Counted from the first letter of the stretch, positions 25,460-34,466 are shown. The stretch is 64,000 nt of DNA from Winogradskyella sp. (GCF_013213835.1 NZ_JABSSU010000005.1:141294-205293); one strand, 5' to 3'. Notes: generated by a model not told the origin, from the letters alone. A program made the numbers and translations.

Positions 25460-26663
25460 ATTTATATTTTTGATTTAAAACTATCACTCCAGAAAACAAC
25501 ACATTACTATAAAAACCAAATCCATGAGATGGTATTAATGATATTAAGAATAATATTAAAAGTGTTATTGGAAGCCTTTTAATTAAGTTTTCTTTATTGT
25601 GAAATTTATTGATTGTTAGTTTTATTATACTTTTTAAATAGAATACATACAAAAAAAGAGTAAAAACACCTCCCACTAACAACAACTCTAATATTCTATT
25701 ATGAGAAAATGTTCTAGTCCTAGTCTTTAGTCTCATTTTCTCTAAAGCTCCATAGGTTCCTATCCCCATCAGTTTTTCCATTAGAGTCATTTCATTAAAT
25801 ATGTCTATAGAATGCATATACAAATCACCTCTACCAGATGAAATTCTGTTATAATCACCAACTACGTACGCTTTATTTTCTTTTTTACCAATTAACCTAT
25901 TATATAATTCGACATTGTTAGAAAAGATTGATGCTATTATAGGAACTACTACTAAAAACAAAAGAAAAGCAACAAATTTCGTTTTAATTGAAGATTTATA
26001 TAAAAACAAAATTAAAAATCCTAATATATAAATAACCCAACCTGTTCTTGCAAAACTGTATATTACAGATAAAAATCCCACAATTGTAAGAACTACCCAA
26101 AACACTTTTTTAATAATTCCGCCATTCCAAAATCTTTTAAAATATGCAAAAACAATTATCGAAGAAATAGCAAAAATCTTAGAGGCACCTGATGCGTTAT
26201 TAAAAACCCCAAAAACTTTTACTCCAAAACCTTTAGAATCATACCCTACATCTACAACCCCTTTAGGTTCTAACCAACCTATTAAAAAAGGAATATTAGA
26301 TAAAATAACAAAAATTGAAATATTCAGGATAAAACTCTCTACCTCTACGTATTTCTTATAAAGAACACATATATAAAAATACGCAACAAACAAAGGGATA
26401 GAGATCAGGTCTAAAAAAAAAGTAATATCCCCTGAAATACCTAATACTAAATTTGCATTATAAAAAATTGATAATGAAGTAATAAAGCCTATAACAAGAA
26501 ATTTAGAGACTTTTCTTGGTAGCTTATGTTTAAAAACTATATACAACAAGTAAAAAAACAGTAACACTTTCCATAAGTGACTTAACTTAATTGGTCCTAT
26601 ATGTATATAATCATAATACAAAAGGAAAAACAGCAATAAGTATCCTATAACTTTTCTTATCAA
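25443..26663 (-). CDS. Wzy-like O-antigen/capsule polymerase
   Basis: This 406-residue integral membrane protein has roughly ten to twelve hydrophobic helices. A larger periplasmic loop in the second half contains NRLIGKKENKAYVVGDYNRISSGRGDLYMHSIDIF. An RTGWVIYILGFLILFLY segment resembles the O-antigen ligase/polymerase superfamily. Sequence identity among Wzy proteins is low, so the call rests on topology and on its place between Wzx, glycosyltransferases and acetyltransferases in a Wzx/Wzy-type operon. It should join lipid-linked repeat units in the periplasm. It overlaps its neighbours on both sides (4 and 17 bases). Confidence 0.78.
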   Translation of the reverse strand: MIRKVIGYLLLFFLLYYDYIHIGPIKLSHLWKVLLFFYLLYIVFKHKLPRKVSKFLVIGFITSLSIFYNANLVLGISGDITFFLDLISIPLFVAYFYICVLYKKYVEVESFILNISIFVILSNIPFLIGWLEPKGVVDVGYDSKGFGVKVFGVFNNASGASKIFAISSIIVFAYFKRFWNGGIIKKVFWVVLTIVGFLSVIYSFARTGWVIYILGFLILFLYKSSIKTKFVAFLLFLVVVPIIASIFSNNVELYNRLIGKKENKAYVVGDYNRISSGRGDLYMHSIDIFNEMTLMEKLMGIGTYGALEKMRLKTRTRTFSHNRILELLLVGGVFTLFLYVFYLKSIIKLTINKFHNKENLIKRLPITLLILFLISLIPSHGFGFYSNVLFSGVIVLNQKYKYEVSS

Positions 26664-27841
26664 CTAACCTTACTTATTATGTTATTATATATTCTGCCAA
26701 CGTTTTGAGAAGTGAAATAATTTTCTAGATCCTTAGAATTCTTACAACGCCCAGAAACAACATCATTAATCGCACTAGCAATTTCTTCAGAATTAAAATC
26801 ACAAGCTATCCCACCACCAAATTTATTCAAGTAATTTCTCATTTCACTTTTTTGAGGGGTTAAGCAAATTATTGGTTTTGATAATGTAGCATAATCTGCA
26901 AATTTACTAGGCAAAAATGGGCTCGTAGACATTTTTGCTTCTATAGCTAATAACCCACTACATGCCTCTACTTCTCGATAAATCTCATCTTGAGGCACTT
27001 CTCCTTTTAAAGTAATAAAGTCTTGAATCTGATAATCTTGGGTTTTTTGAATCAATAAGTTACTAACACGACCTATAAACTTTACACCTTTAAATTCTTT
27101 ATTATCAATTATGACTTTTTTGACAGCTTGAAAAAATTCGTCGACAACCCTTTCCTTCGTTAAATTTCCCGTATGAACAATCCATCCATTTTTATTTTCA
27201 CTATGGTTTAATCTATTTACATCTAATCCTATATGTGGTATTATAGAGTATTTATCTTGTACTTTTACACTACAAAATTCACACATAAGATTATAAGCAT
27301 ATAAACTAGAGACTAAAATATGATCTGCTCGTTCCAAAACATTTCTTAATTTATTTTTTTGAATTTTAGAAATAAATGGAATGTGATTTGCTCCTTTATA
27401 AGGTTCTGGAGCAATTGAAATAGGAAAAGGGTCACTAAATGCTGCAATCCACTTTGAACCATAATCTTTTTTTATTTTGTCGCCTACAAAGTGTGTGTCA
27501 AAAGGAGTAGACTGTGTTAATATGACATCTGTTTTAACTGGTTTATAAAGCTCTACTAATTTATTTGTAGTATCAACAACCCAGCTATTTGCAGAATAAA
27601 GTTGATTAAGCTCCTTAATTCCTCTATTCATTTTACTAAAAACCTTTTGATTCACAAATGTCTCCGTATATGGTATGTAAACGACATTACCTACTATCTC
27701 AGTTTTTTTCCCGTCTCTTCCTCCAACAAAAGAAACTACATCTAATCCTACATTTTTTAAAGCATCTGTAAGTTTTACCGCTTGAAAAGCTTGTGCAGAA
27801 TTAAGAGGTTTATAGTATTTAGCAACTTGAAACAATTTCAT
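26660..27841 (-). CDS. Glycosyltransferase, GT-B type, third of three
   Basis: This 393-residue protein begins MKLFQVAKYYKPLNSAQAFQAVKLTDALKN, followed by VVSFVGGRDG, an acceptor half typical of GT4-like enzymes. The donor half contains GWIVHTGNLTKERVVDEFFQAV, VKFIGRVSNLLI, ITLKGEVPQDEIYREVEACSGLLAIEAK and SPFLPSKFADYATLSKPIICLTP. The region SKFADYATLSKPI occupies the place of the usual nucleotide-binding EX7E motif, without a clear second Glu. It ends in a helix (NYFTSQNVGRIYNNIISKVS). It lies between an acetyltransferase (3-base gap) and Wzy (4-base overlap). Sugar specificity is unknown. Confidence 0.8.
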   Translation of the reverse strand: MKLFQVAKYYKPLNSAQAFQAVKLTDALKNVGLDVVSFVGGRDGKKTEIVGNVVYIPYTETFVNQKVFSKMNRGIKELNQLYSANSWVVDTTNKLVELYKPVKTDVILTQSTPFDTHFVGDKIKKDYGSKWIAAFSDPFPISIAPEPYKGANHIPFISKIQKNKLRNVLERADHILVSSLYAYNLMCEFCSVKVQDKYSIIPHIGLDVNRLNHSENKNGWIVHTGNLTKERVVDEFFQAVKKVIIDNKEFKGVKFIGRVSNLLIQKTQDYQIQDFITLKGEVPQDEIYREVEACSGLLAIEAKMSTSPFLPSKFADYATLSKPIICLTPQKSEMRNYLNKFGGGIACDFNSEEIASAINDVVSGRCKNSKDLENYFTSQNVGRIYNNIISKVS

Positions 27842-27844
27842 TCT

Positions 27845-28417
27845 CTATCTTTTCTTTATAAATATAGCTGGACTTCCACCAAATATCACATTATTTGGCA
27901 CATCTTTGTTTACAACACTATTTGCAGCAACTATAGCACCATCGCCAATCGTGACCCCCTTTAAAATAACTGAGTTTGTACCTACCCATACATTATCCCC
28001 TATTATTACATTATCATAAAGTCCTTCCTGATCTTTTATATTGAGAGTTTTATCACTATATCCATGACTAGAATCTGTAATATAACAATTAGGTGCAATT
28101 AGTACATTGTCGCCAATAGAAATCGACTTATTAGCTTCAATAAATGTATTATTACCTATCCATGTATTTTTACCTACTCTCAAAAAAGGTTTTCCTGTCA
28201 AGTCCTCTTTTTTAGGTGAGCATTTAATATAACTACCCATTTCTATGGTTACGCTGTCATCAAACTCAACTCGATATGGATTTACAATTACCACATTTCG
28301 TTTAACCAGTAACCTTCCTCTTGATTTTATTCCTCTCAGTAAATATAGTTTCCCTCTAGTATGCGCTATAAGTTTATTTAAATGAAAAAGTAACTTTGAA
28401 AGTTTATAATAAATCAT
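27845..28417 (-). CDS. Hexapeptide-repeat acyltransferase, second of two
   Basis: This 190-residue beta-helix acyltransferase has rungs in VTIEMGSYIKCSPKKE, KNTWIGNNTFIEANKSISIGDNVLIAPNCYITDSSHGYSD, with the probable catalytic His in DSSHGYS. Later rungs are VIIGDNVWVGTNSVILKGVTIGDGAIVAANSVVNKDVPNNVIFGGSPAIFIKKR. The length equals that of the other acetyltransferase in the locus (24887-25459), but the sequences differ enough to suggest different acceptor sugars. It sits four bases downstream of the Wzx flippase gene. Acetyl-CoA is the most likely donor. Confidence 0.87.
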   Translation of the reverse strand: MIYYKLSKLLFHLNKLIAHTRGKLYLLRGIKSRGRLLVKRNVVIVNPYRVEFDDSVTIEMGSYIKCSPKKEDLTGKPFLRVGKNTWIGNNTFIEANKSISIGDNVLIAPNCYITDSSHGYSDKTLNIKDQEGLYDNVIIGDNVWVGTNSVILKGVTIGDGAIVAANSVVNKDVPNNVIFGGSPAIFIKKR

Positions 28418-28421
28418 AATT

Positions 28422-29879
28422 CTAATGAGTCAAATAATCATTTTTTAGTTTGTAGATTATCCCCATAAACAAAGCCAATGTAAATATTAATTTTTTGAAA
28501 AAGGAACATTCATTAAATCCCAAATAAGCTCCAAAAATTAAAGCGATGATAATTAAGATTAATTGCCATTCTAATATTATTTTTTTTCGGACTACACCGC
28601 TTTTTATATAAAAAGGTGTAAAAATAACAAATGTAATCATGTAACTAGCTAAATAGGCAAAAGATAAGCCTACAGAGGTTTTTGGTAAAAATTTAAATGA
28701 TATTATTAATACTATACCCCAAAACAAATTATTAAAAAAAGACAGCCATAAATAATTCTCTACTATAGTTACTCTTGCTAAACCTTCGGTGAGTAAAAAA
28801 AATGAAGTATATAACATTACTATAGTAAGTGTATTATTTAATTTCGCACCCTTATAATCTGAACCTAAAATAAAATCTAAATATTCAGGAAAAAGCATTA
28901 CTGGCACAACAAAAAACAGTGATATTAACCAGACTCCAGATATATTAAGTTTATCCTTCTTTTTACTTACAACCGACCTATTAGATGCCATAGCTGTTAT
29001 AATAGGTGCGTTTATAGTTTTTGTCAATGTCATTATTAATATTTGAAAAATCAAAGTTGCTTGAAAAATCCCCATTTCAGCAAAACCACTGCCTAACCTT
29101 ACCATATCTGCTTCAACAATCCATTTTACAGGACTCACAACCAAACCACATAAAGCAGCTGGTAAAGAATAATTAAGCAACAGTTTTTTTTCTTTGATTA
29201 CCCCATTAAAGCTTAATCTAATACTATTTTCACTATAGAGTTTTCTTAACCTAACGGCATTAAGCAAAAACAGAAGAACTAAACTTAAAACTAAAGCCAA
29301 TATTGCACCATAAAAGCTAAAAAAATAAGCACCAAAAATAAACATTAGACCAGATATCAAACCATGAACTAAGTTGATTTTAGCAATTACATCAAAAGCT
29401 TTAAAGCCTTGCAATACTCCAGTCTGAGCACCATTTAAAGAACTAATCAGAATCATTACGGATGCAATTCTAAGTTCGTTTTCTAAATAAGGAGCACCTA
29501 ATGAATCTTTAGCTATGTTTTCAGCAAAAATATTAACTAAAACAAAAACAATCAATCCTAGCAAAGTCGCAAATGCATATGCCATTGATAAAATATTAGA
29601 CACTTTCTCTTTATCATGATGAAGATATTCTGCCACATGTTTAGTAGCTGTCAACCCTAATCCAAAACCCGCAAATGCAGCAAACATTTGTATTGTCGAT
29701 CTTATAATTCCAAATTCACCATATAATTCTTTACCAAGTATTCTAGCTAATACAAACCAAGTAATAAGTAAAAAGCCTTTAGACAAAACAACACCTAATA
29801 TAGACCATAAAGATCCTTTTATCATTGATTTAAAAAACGAATTATCATTTAGCTTTTTGTATTTTTCAACAATCTGCAA
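28422..29879 (-). CDS. Wzx-like polysaccharide flippase
   Basis: This 485-residue protein has about twelve to fourteen membrane helices of the MOP/polysaccharide transporter type. It moves undecaprenyl-linked repeat units to the periplasmic face. The N-terminal MIKGSLWSILGVVLSKGFLLITWFVLARILGKELYGEFGIIRSTIQMFAAFAGFGLGLTATKHVAEY stretch is characteristic, as is the central KLLLNYSLPAALCGLVVSPVKW loop-helix. It follows the second wecB gene by three bases and precedes the acetyltransferase by four, at the head of the assembly operon. Substrate cannot be deduced. Confidence 0.9.
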   Translation of the reverse strand: MQIVEKYKKLNDNSFFKSMIKGSLWSILGVVLSKGFLLITWFVLARILGKELYGEFGIIRSTIQMFAAFAGFGLGLTATKHVAEYLHHDKEKVSNILSMAYAFATLLGLIVFVLVNIFAENIAKDSLGAPYLENELRIASVMILISSLNGAQTGVLQGFKAFDVIAKINLVHGLISGLMFIFGAYFFSFYGAILALVLSLVLLFLLNAVRLRKLYSENSIRLSFNGVIKEKKLLLNYSLPAALCGLVVSPVKWIVEADMVRLGSGFAEMGIFQATLIFQILIMTLTKTINAPIITAMASNRSVVSKKKDKLNISGVWLISLFFVVPVMLFPEYLDFILGSDYKGAKLNNTLTIVMLYTSFFLLTEGLARVTIVENYLWLSFFNNLFWGIVLIISFKFLPKTSVGLSFAYLASYMITFVIFTPFYIKSGVVRKKIILEWQLILIIIALIFGAYLGFNECSFFKKLIFTLALFMGIIYKLKNDYLTH

Positions 29880-29882
29880 ATC

Positions 29883-30998
29883 CTATAATTTTTTTATAAA
29901 GTCAATAATTTTTTCGCATGATCTCCCATCACCGTAAGGATTATGTAGTTTAGACATCCGCTCGTATCTATCGTCATTTTCCAGCAAATCATTCGCCTCT
30001 TTTTCTATTAATTCAGCATTAGCACCTACCAAAACAACTGTACCTGCATCAACTGCCTCTGGGCGTTCTGTAGTTTCCCTCATTACTAAAACTGGCTTAC
30101 CTAAACTTGGCGCCTCCTCTTGGACACCTCCACTATCTGTTATTATCAACTTAGATCTATTCATTAACCATATGAATTCTGGATAGTTTAATGGAGGGAT
30201 TAAATGTATATTACTTATATCCGACAAGAAATCCCTCACCGGCTTCTGAACCTTGGGGTTTAAATGAACAGGATAAACAATTATTACATCTTCATTCTTA
30301 ATCGCTATATTTTTAAGAGCCTTACATATATTTAAGATTCCTTTACCATGATTTTCCCTTCTATGACCAGTGACTAAAATCACTTTTCTATCAACAAATA
30401 GCTCCTTCATTTTTAAAACTTCTTGAGAAGGATTTCGCTCTATTTTCTTCAATCCAATTAACAAGGCATCAATTACAGTATTTCCAGTTACCACAACCGC
30501 ATTACTCTTAATATTTTCTGCTAACAAATTTCCTTTTGAGTTATCTGTAGGTGCAAAATGATAGTTTGTAACTCTAGAAACCAATTGCCTATTAGCTTCC
30601 TCAGGAAAAGGCGACGTTAAATTAAAGGTTCTTAACCCGGCCTCTATATGACAAATCTTTGAACCAGCATAAAATGCTGATATTGCAGCGACCATTGCCG
30701 TAGTAGTATCCCCATGGACAAATGTGAAATCTGGTTTAAAATCATTTAAGATATTTTGTAGTTCTGAAAAAATCCGAGAAGTTAAATCAAATAAACTTTG
30801 ATTAGGTTTCATAAGATCTAAATCATAATCCGGAACAATCTCAAAAAAATCTAAAACCTGATCAAGCATTTCTCTATGCTGCCCAGTTACACATACTTTA
30901 GTCTCAAAACTATCAGTATAGTGCTCAAATGTCTTTACCAATGGAGCCATTTTTATGGCCTCTGGTCTTGTCCCAAAAACAATCAAGTTTTTCTTCAT
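29883..30998 (-). CDS. wecB: UDP-N-acetylglucosamine 2-epimerase (non-hydrolysing), copy 2
   Basis: This 371-residue paralogue of the gene at 17034 catalyses UDP-GlcNAc to UDP-ManNAc epimerisation. Motifs are IVFGTRPEAIKMAPL, TFVHGDTTTAMVAAISAFYAG, HIEAGLRTFNLTSPFPEEANRQL, LVTGHRRENHGKG, YPVHLNPKVQKP, and ITDSGGVQEEAPSLGKPVLVMRETTERPEAV. These are closer to the canonical WecB consensus than copy 1. It is the first gene of the assembly operon. The ~308-bp repeat A lies just upstream (31085-31392) and so forms its 5' flank. Why one locus needs two copies is unclear; related hexosamine epimerases share the fold, so one copy may use another substrate. Confidence 0.94.
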   Translation of the reverse strand: MKKNLIVFGTRPEAIKMAPLVKTFEHYTDSFETKVCVTGQHREMLDQVLDFFEIVPDYDLDLMKPNQSLFDLTSRIFSELQNILNDFKPDFTFVHGDTTTAMVAAISAFYAGSKICHIEAGLRTFNLTSPFPEEANRQLVSRVTNYHFAPTDNSKGNLLAENIKSNAVVVTGNTVIDALLIGLKKIERNPSQEVLKMKELFVDRKVILVTGHRRENHGKGILNICKALKNIAIKNEDVIIVYPVHLNPKVQKPVRDFLSDISNIHLIPPLNYPEFIWLMNRSKLIITDSGGVQEEAPSLGKPVLVMRETTERPEAVDAGTVVLVGANAELIEKEANDLLENDDRYERMSKLHNPYGDGRSCEKIIDFIKKL

Positions 30999-31084
30999 AC
31001 CTGCACTCTATATTTATATTCAACATATTTAAATTCCTCATCAAGAGCAACAAAACATGAAATCAACGATCTTTTTTAGTCCAC

Positions 31085-31392
31085 AAAATTAACACAATTA
31101 TAAGACTAAACACTTAATTGTTCGTTTTTTATCACATGTTAATTAACACACCAAAGTCTTCAAAAATACTGAAATTAAGGAAGGACTACAACGCATCATT
31201 GGTCTTGACTATTCTATGCCTTACCTACAAAAACCACAGTATTATTTTCTATTAGAAAATTTACTATATTTTCGCTAGCTTTCCCAAGTTTTAACATACT
31301 TACTACGTACGTACAAGCAGTCTAATGTTGTACAATTGTTGACACCAATTTAACCCTTATAATCACTCACGTATGCCTAAAAAGCGTTATGC
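31085..31392. repeat. Long direct repeat, copy A, upstream of the assembly operon
   Basis: About 308 bases here match 34159-34466 in the same orientation with many scattered substitutions. Shared blocks include TTAATTGTTCGTTTTTTATC, the ACTACAACGCATCATT block, a 17-base palindrome ATTTTCTA-T-TAGAAAAT (31244-31260), and the TGTTGACACCAATTTAACCC segment. It fills most of the 457-base gap between wecB copy 2 and gmd; I see no gene in the rest. The two copies bracket gmd, the four-helix gene and fcl, and each lies upstream of a minus-strand gene. Confidence 0.85.
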
Positions 31393-31455
31393 TTTTGATG
31401 ACTAAATAGTTCTATTTACTTAACCAAAATTTACATGCCCTATACTCTCGCTCAT

Positions 31456-32583
31456 TTACTCAAAACTCTCTAGGCGTTCGTAACCGCCAGACTTTAAAAA
31501 CTTCTCTCTTTGCATCAGAGACATATCTGAAGTCATCATATCTTCTACCAAACCTGCTAGATCGTATTCTGGTACCCAGCCCAATTTTTCTTTGGCTTTT
31601 GTAGGGTCGCCAATTAATACATCTACCTCTGTTGGTCTGAAATAATTAGGGTCTACAGATAAGACTTCTTTACCAACAGTTAACTGATAACGAGCATCTT
31701 TACATTCTACCACATAAGCCTTCTCATCAACACCTGAACCTTTAAACTCTAAGGTGATACCTATATGATTAAATGCCATTTTCACAAAATCACGCACTTT
31801 TGTGGTAACTCCTGTAGCAATAACCCAATCTTCTGGTTCGTTTGCTTGTAAGATCATCCACATCATGCGTACGTAATCTTTAGCATGTCCCCAATCCCTT
31901 AAGGCATCTAAATTCCCTAAGTAAAACTTATCTTGTAAACCTAAGGCAATTTTCGCCACAGCTCTTGTAATCTTTCTTGTCACAAAGGTTTCACCACGTC
32001 GTGGCGACTCGTGATTAAATAAAATCCCGTTACACGCATACATATTATAAGCTTCTCGGTAGTTTTTTGTGATCCAAAATCCATAAATCTTAGCCACACC
32101 ATAAGGTGACCTTGGATAAAATGGGGTGTTTTCATCATAAAACCCTTGTTCATTCTTATTCTCTGGCATACCACCATACAACTCAGAGGTTGAGGCCTGA
32201 TAAATTTTGGTTTTTTCGGTTAATCCCAACAAACGTACAGCTTCTAACAAACGTAATGTCCCCAATGCATCCACATTAGCTACATATTCTGGAGTATCAA
32301 AGGACACCTTTACATGCGACATGGCCCCTAAATTGTAAATCTCATCAGGTTGTACTTCTTGTATGATACGTGTGAGGTTCATCCCATCTGTTAAATCCCC
32401 ATAATGCAACTTTAAGCGTACATCATCGTTATGTGGATCTTGGTATAAATGATCTATGCGCTCCGTATTAAATGACGAGGCTCTACGTTTGATACCATGT
32501 ACCATATAGCCCTTTTCTAAAAGCAATTCTGCTAAATATGAGCCGTCTTGTCCTGTAATTCCTGTTATTAATGCAACTTTCAT
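31456..32583 (-). CDS. gmd: GDP-mannose 4,6-dehydratase
   Basis: This 375-residue short-chain dehydrogenase converts GDP-D-mannose to GDP-4-keto-6-deoxy-D-mannose, the first step to GDP-L-fucose. NADP binding is at [19 protein letters not shown], with the [15 protein letters not shown] loop typical of Gmd. The catalytic set is STSELYGG and the YxxxK motif in [32 protein letters not shown] and [22 protein letters not shown] are diagnostic of the family. Length is normal. It pairs with fcl (33171), separated only by a four-helix-bundle gene and its repeats. Confidence 0.97.
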   Translation of the reverse strand: MKVALITGITGQDGSYLAELLLEKGYMVHGIKRRASSFNTERIDHLYQDPHNDDVRLKLHYGDLTDGMNLTRIIQEVQPDEIYNLGAMSHVKVSFDTPEYVANVDALGTLRLLEAVRLLGLTEKTKIYQASTSELYGGMPENKNEQGFYDENTPFYPRSPYGVAKIYGFWITKNYREAYNMYACNGILFNHESPRRGETFVTRKITRAVAKIALGLQDKFYLGNLDALRDWGHAKDYVRMMWMILQANEPEDWVIATGVTTKVRDFVKMAFNHIGITLEFKGSGVDEKAYVVECKDARYQLTVGKEVLSVDPNYFRPTEVDVLIGDPTKAKEKLGWVPEYDLAGLVEDMMTSDMSLMQREKFLKSGGYERLESFE

Positions 32584-32587
32584 GCGT

Positions 32588-32700
32588 TATTCGTTGACCG
32601 TTTTTCGTTGACCGTTTTTCGTTATTCGTTTTTTGTTGTTCGTTATTCGTTATTCATTGTTCGTGGTTCGATGGTGGACGATGAACAATGGACGATTAAT
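32588..32700. repeat. TTCGTT-rich simple repeat, left of the four-helix gene
   Basis: Degenerate reiterations of TTCGTT, TTCGTTG and ACCGTTTTTCGTT run for about 110 bases. They end in a hairpin-like part: CATTGTTCGT (from ~32653) pairs with ACGATGAACAATG. It fills the gap between gmd and the four-helix-bundle gene. A similar tract lies on the other side of that gene. Confidence 0.7.
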
Positions 32701-32708
32701 GCCTCGCA

Positions 32709-33053
32709 CTACTTTAACGACTTTATTAATTTATACAACATCATTTTTATTCTTGTACAAATATCTTCTAATTTCTTATATTCTTCAACTGAAATATAGC
32801 CTAAATCCTTTGCTAAGAACAATTGATAATTTGCTTCTTCTAAGGAGCCTTTGGCAATGTACAAAAACTGAATAAACTCTTTTTTATATTGCCTCGCTTG
32901 TCCCTCTATAATATTAGTCGGCACACTACTCGCGCTTCTCTTCAACTGACTCGTTAAACCGTACATTTCTGAAGCAGGAAACTTCTTTGAAACCTTATAA
33001 ACTTCTAGCGTAAACTCATGTGCTACTTGCCATACTTTAAGCTTTGATTCCAT
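32709..33053 (-). CDS. Four-helix-bundle protein (S23/IVP family)
   Basis: This 114-residue helical protein has the family's signature: LKVWQVAHEFTLEVYKVSKKFP, then EMYGLTSQLKRSASSVPTNIIEG, KEFIQFLYIAKGSLEEANYQLFLAKDLGYIS, and a last helix EEYKKLEDICTRIKMMLYKLIKSL. The family was first seen in intervening sequences of 23S rRNA genes and also occurs widely in Bacteroidetes genomes; its function is unknown. Here it sits between gmd and fcl, with no link to sugar metabolism, and is enclosed by TTCGTT-type simple repeats on both sides. This suggests it moves as a gene-plus-repeat unit. That mobility is inference. Confidence 0.93.
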   Translation of the reverse strand: MESKLKVWQVAHEFTLEVYKVSKKFPASEMYGLTSQLKRSASSVPTNIIEGQARQYKKEFIQFLYIAKGSLEEANYQLFLAKDLGYISVEEYKKLEDICTRIKMMLYKLIKSLK

Positions 33054-33056
33054 TGT

Positions 33057-33170
33057 GTGGTTGTTCGTTGATCGTGGTTTGTGGTTCGTTTTTCGTTGAC
33101 CGTTTTTTGTTAGTCGTTTTTCGATATTCTATGATAGACGACGGACGATAAACGGTAATCGGTAATCGAC
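33057..33170. repeat. TTCGTT-rich simple repeat, right of the four-helix gene
   Basis: This is about 110 bases of GTTCGTTGATCG, GGTTCGTTTTTCGTTGACCG and similar reiterations. They are followed by ACGACGGACGATAAACGG, the partly complementary mirror half. It has the same composition and orientation as the tract at 32588-32700, on the opposite flank of the four-helix gene, directly before the fcl stop. Confidence 0.7.
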
Positions 33171-34124
33171 TTACATCTTCACCTCTTTAAAATCATCAAC
33201 ATGATCTAAAAACCATTGGTAGGTTTGCGCTATACCATCCTCTAATTCCGTTTGGTATTGCCATCCCAACTCCTTGAGTTTTGACACATTCATTAATTTG
33301 CGTGGAGTGCCGTCTGGCTTGCTATTATCCCAACGTATCTCACCTTCATGACCTACAATACGTTGAATGGTCTCTGCCAATTCTTTTATAGTGACATCCT
33401 TGCCCGTGCCCACATTATATAAATGCTCTGGTAATTGTCCTTCTAAAGCAAACACTACAGCTTGTGCCATATCGTCTACATGCAAAAATTCGCGCATTGG
33501 AGTTCCAGATCCCCAAAGTTCTACTGGTGCATGATGATTCAATTTTGCCTCATGAAACTTACGAATCATTGCTGGTAATACATGCGAGGTCTTTAAATCA
33601 AAATTATCATGAGACCCATATAAATTGGTTGGCATTAAACTTACATAATCCTTATCAAATTGTTTGCGTATGGCCTCACATGCTTTAACACCAGATATTT
33701 TCGCTAGAGCATACCACTGATTTGTCGGTTCTAAACTATCCGTGAGCAATGCTGCTTCCTTTAAGGGTTGCTCAGCTAATTTTGGATAAATACAAGAACT
33801 CCCTAAAAAGATAAACTTCTCTACACCATGTTTTAGCGCACCATCGATCAGATTGTTTTGAATCTGCATATTTTCCATCAGAAACTGATAAGGGTAGCTA
33901 TTATTTGCCAATATACCACCTACTCGAGCTGCCGCATCTATGACCACGGCTATCTGTTCATCTTTATAAAAAGCATTAACAGCATCTTGATTGCGTAAAT
34001 CTAAGGTTTTACTTGATTGACCGATAAGATTGGTATAGCCATGTTTTTCAAGAGCTCTCCAAACCGCAGAGCCGACCATACCTTTGTGTCCTGCGACATA
34101 TATCTTAGCATTTTTTTGAATCAT
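33171..34124 (-). CDS. fcl: GDP-L-fucose synthase
   Basis: This 317-residue epimerase-reductase converts GDP-4-keto-6-deoxy-mannose to GDP-L-fucose with NADPH. The nucleotide loop is VAGHKGMVGSAVWRAL. The catalytic Ser/Tyr/Lys set is in GSSCIYPKLAEQPLKE and WYALAKISGVKACEAI. The segments LMPTNLYGSHDNFDLKTSHVLPAMIRKFHEAK and WGSGTPMREFLHVDDMAQAVVFAL are diagnostic. With gmd it makes the complete two-step pathway from GDP-mannose, so L-fucose is a likely component of the polysaccharide. Repeat copy B lies immediately upstream. Confidence 0.96.
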   Translation of the reverse strand: MIQKNAKIYVAGHKGMVGSAVWRALEKHGYTNLIGQSSKTLDLRNQDAVNAFYKDEQIAVVIDAAARVGGILANNSYPYQFLMENMQIQNNLIDGALKHGVEKFIFLGSSCIYPKLAEQPLKEAALLTDSLEPTNQWYALAKISGVKACEAIRKQFDKDYVSLMPTNLYGSHDNFDLKTSHVLPAMIRKFHEAKLNHHAPVELWGSGTPMREFLHVDDMAQAVVFALEGQLPEHLYNVGTGKDVTIKELAETIQRIVGHEGEIRWDNSKPDGTPRKLMNVSKLKELGWQYQTELEDGIAQTYQWFLDHVDDFKEVKM

Positions 34125-34158
34125 AATTGAATGTTGAGGGTAAATTCAAACACTGCGT

Positions 34159-34466
34159 AAAATTAACATTTTTATAAGATTAAATGCTTAATTGTTCGTT
34201 TTTTATCACATGTTAATTCACGCAATTAAACCAGCAAAGCATACTGAAATTAAGGATAGACTACAACGCATCATTTGTCTTGATTATTCTGTACCTTATC
34301 TGTAAAAACTACAGTGTTATTTTCTAATAGAAAATTTATATATTTGCACTAGCTTTCCCAAATTTTAACACACCTACTACTGTCAGTACAAGCAGTTTAA
34401 ATTTGTACAATTGTTGACACCAATTTAACCCTTATAATTACTCACGTATGCCTAAAAAGCGATATG
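34159..34466. repeat. Long direct repeat, copy B, upstream of fcl
   Basis: This is the counterpart of 31085-31392. It keeps the palindrome ATTTTCTA-A-TAGAAAAT (34319-34335), with a changed centre base and intact arms, and the same order of conserved blocks. The similarity ends after the GCCTAAAAAGCG block near 34466, in both copies at the same place. Confidence 0.85.
34317..34346 (+). promoter_or_regulatory. Promoter-like site in repeat B with palindromic spacer
   Basis: TTA (34317-34319), 19 bases, then TATATTTG (34339-34346) matches the Bacteroidetes pattern apart from TTA for TTG. The 17-base palindrome occupies the spacer, where a repressor would block polymerase. In copy A the -7 box is altered to TATATTTTCG. 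Confidence 0.5.

Noticed and set aside
32588..33170. CRISPR array in the TTCGTT repeats
   Set aside because: Units are 6-12 bases, degenerate and without unique spacers, and no cas gene is near.
31353..34445. TTGACA...TATAAT-like sequence within the long repeats
   Set aside because: The spacer is only about 13 bases and Bacteroidetes do not use that promoter type.
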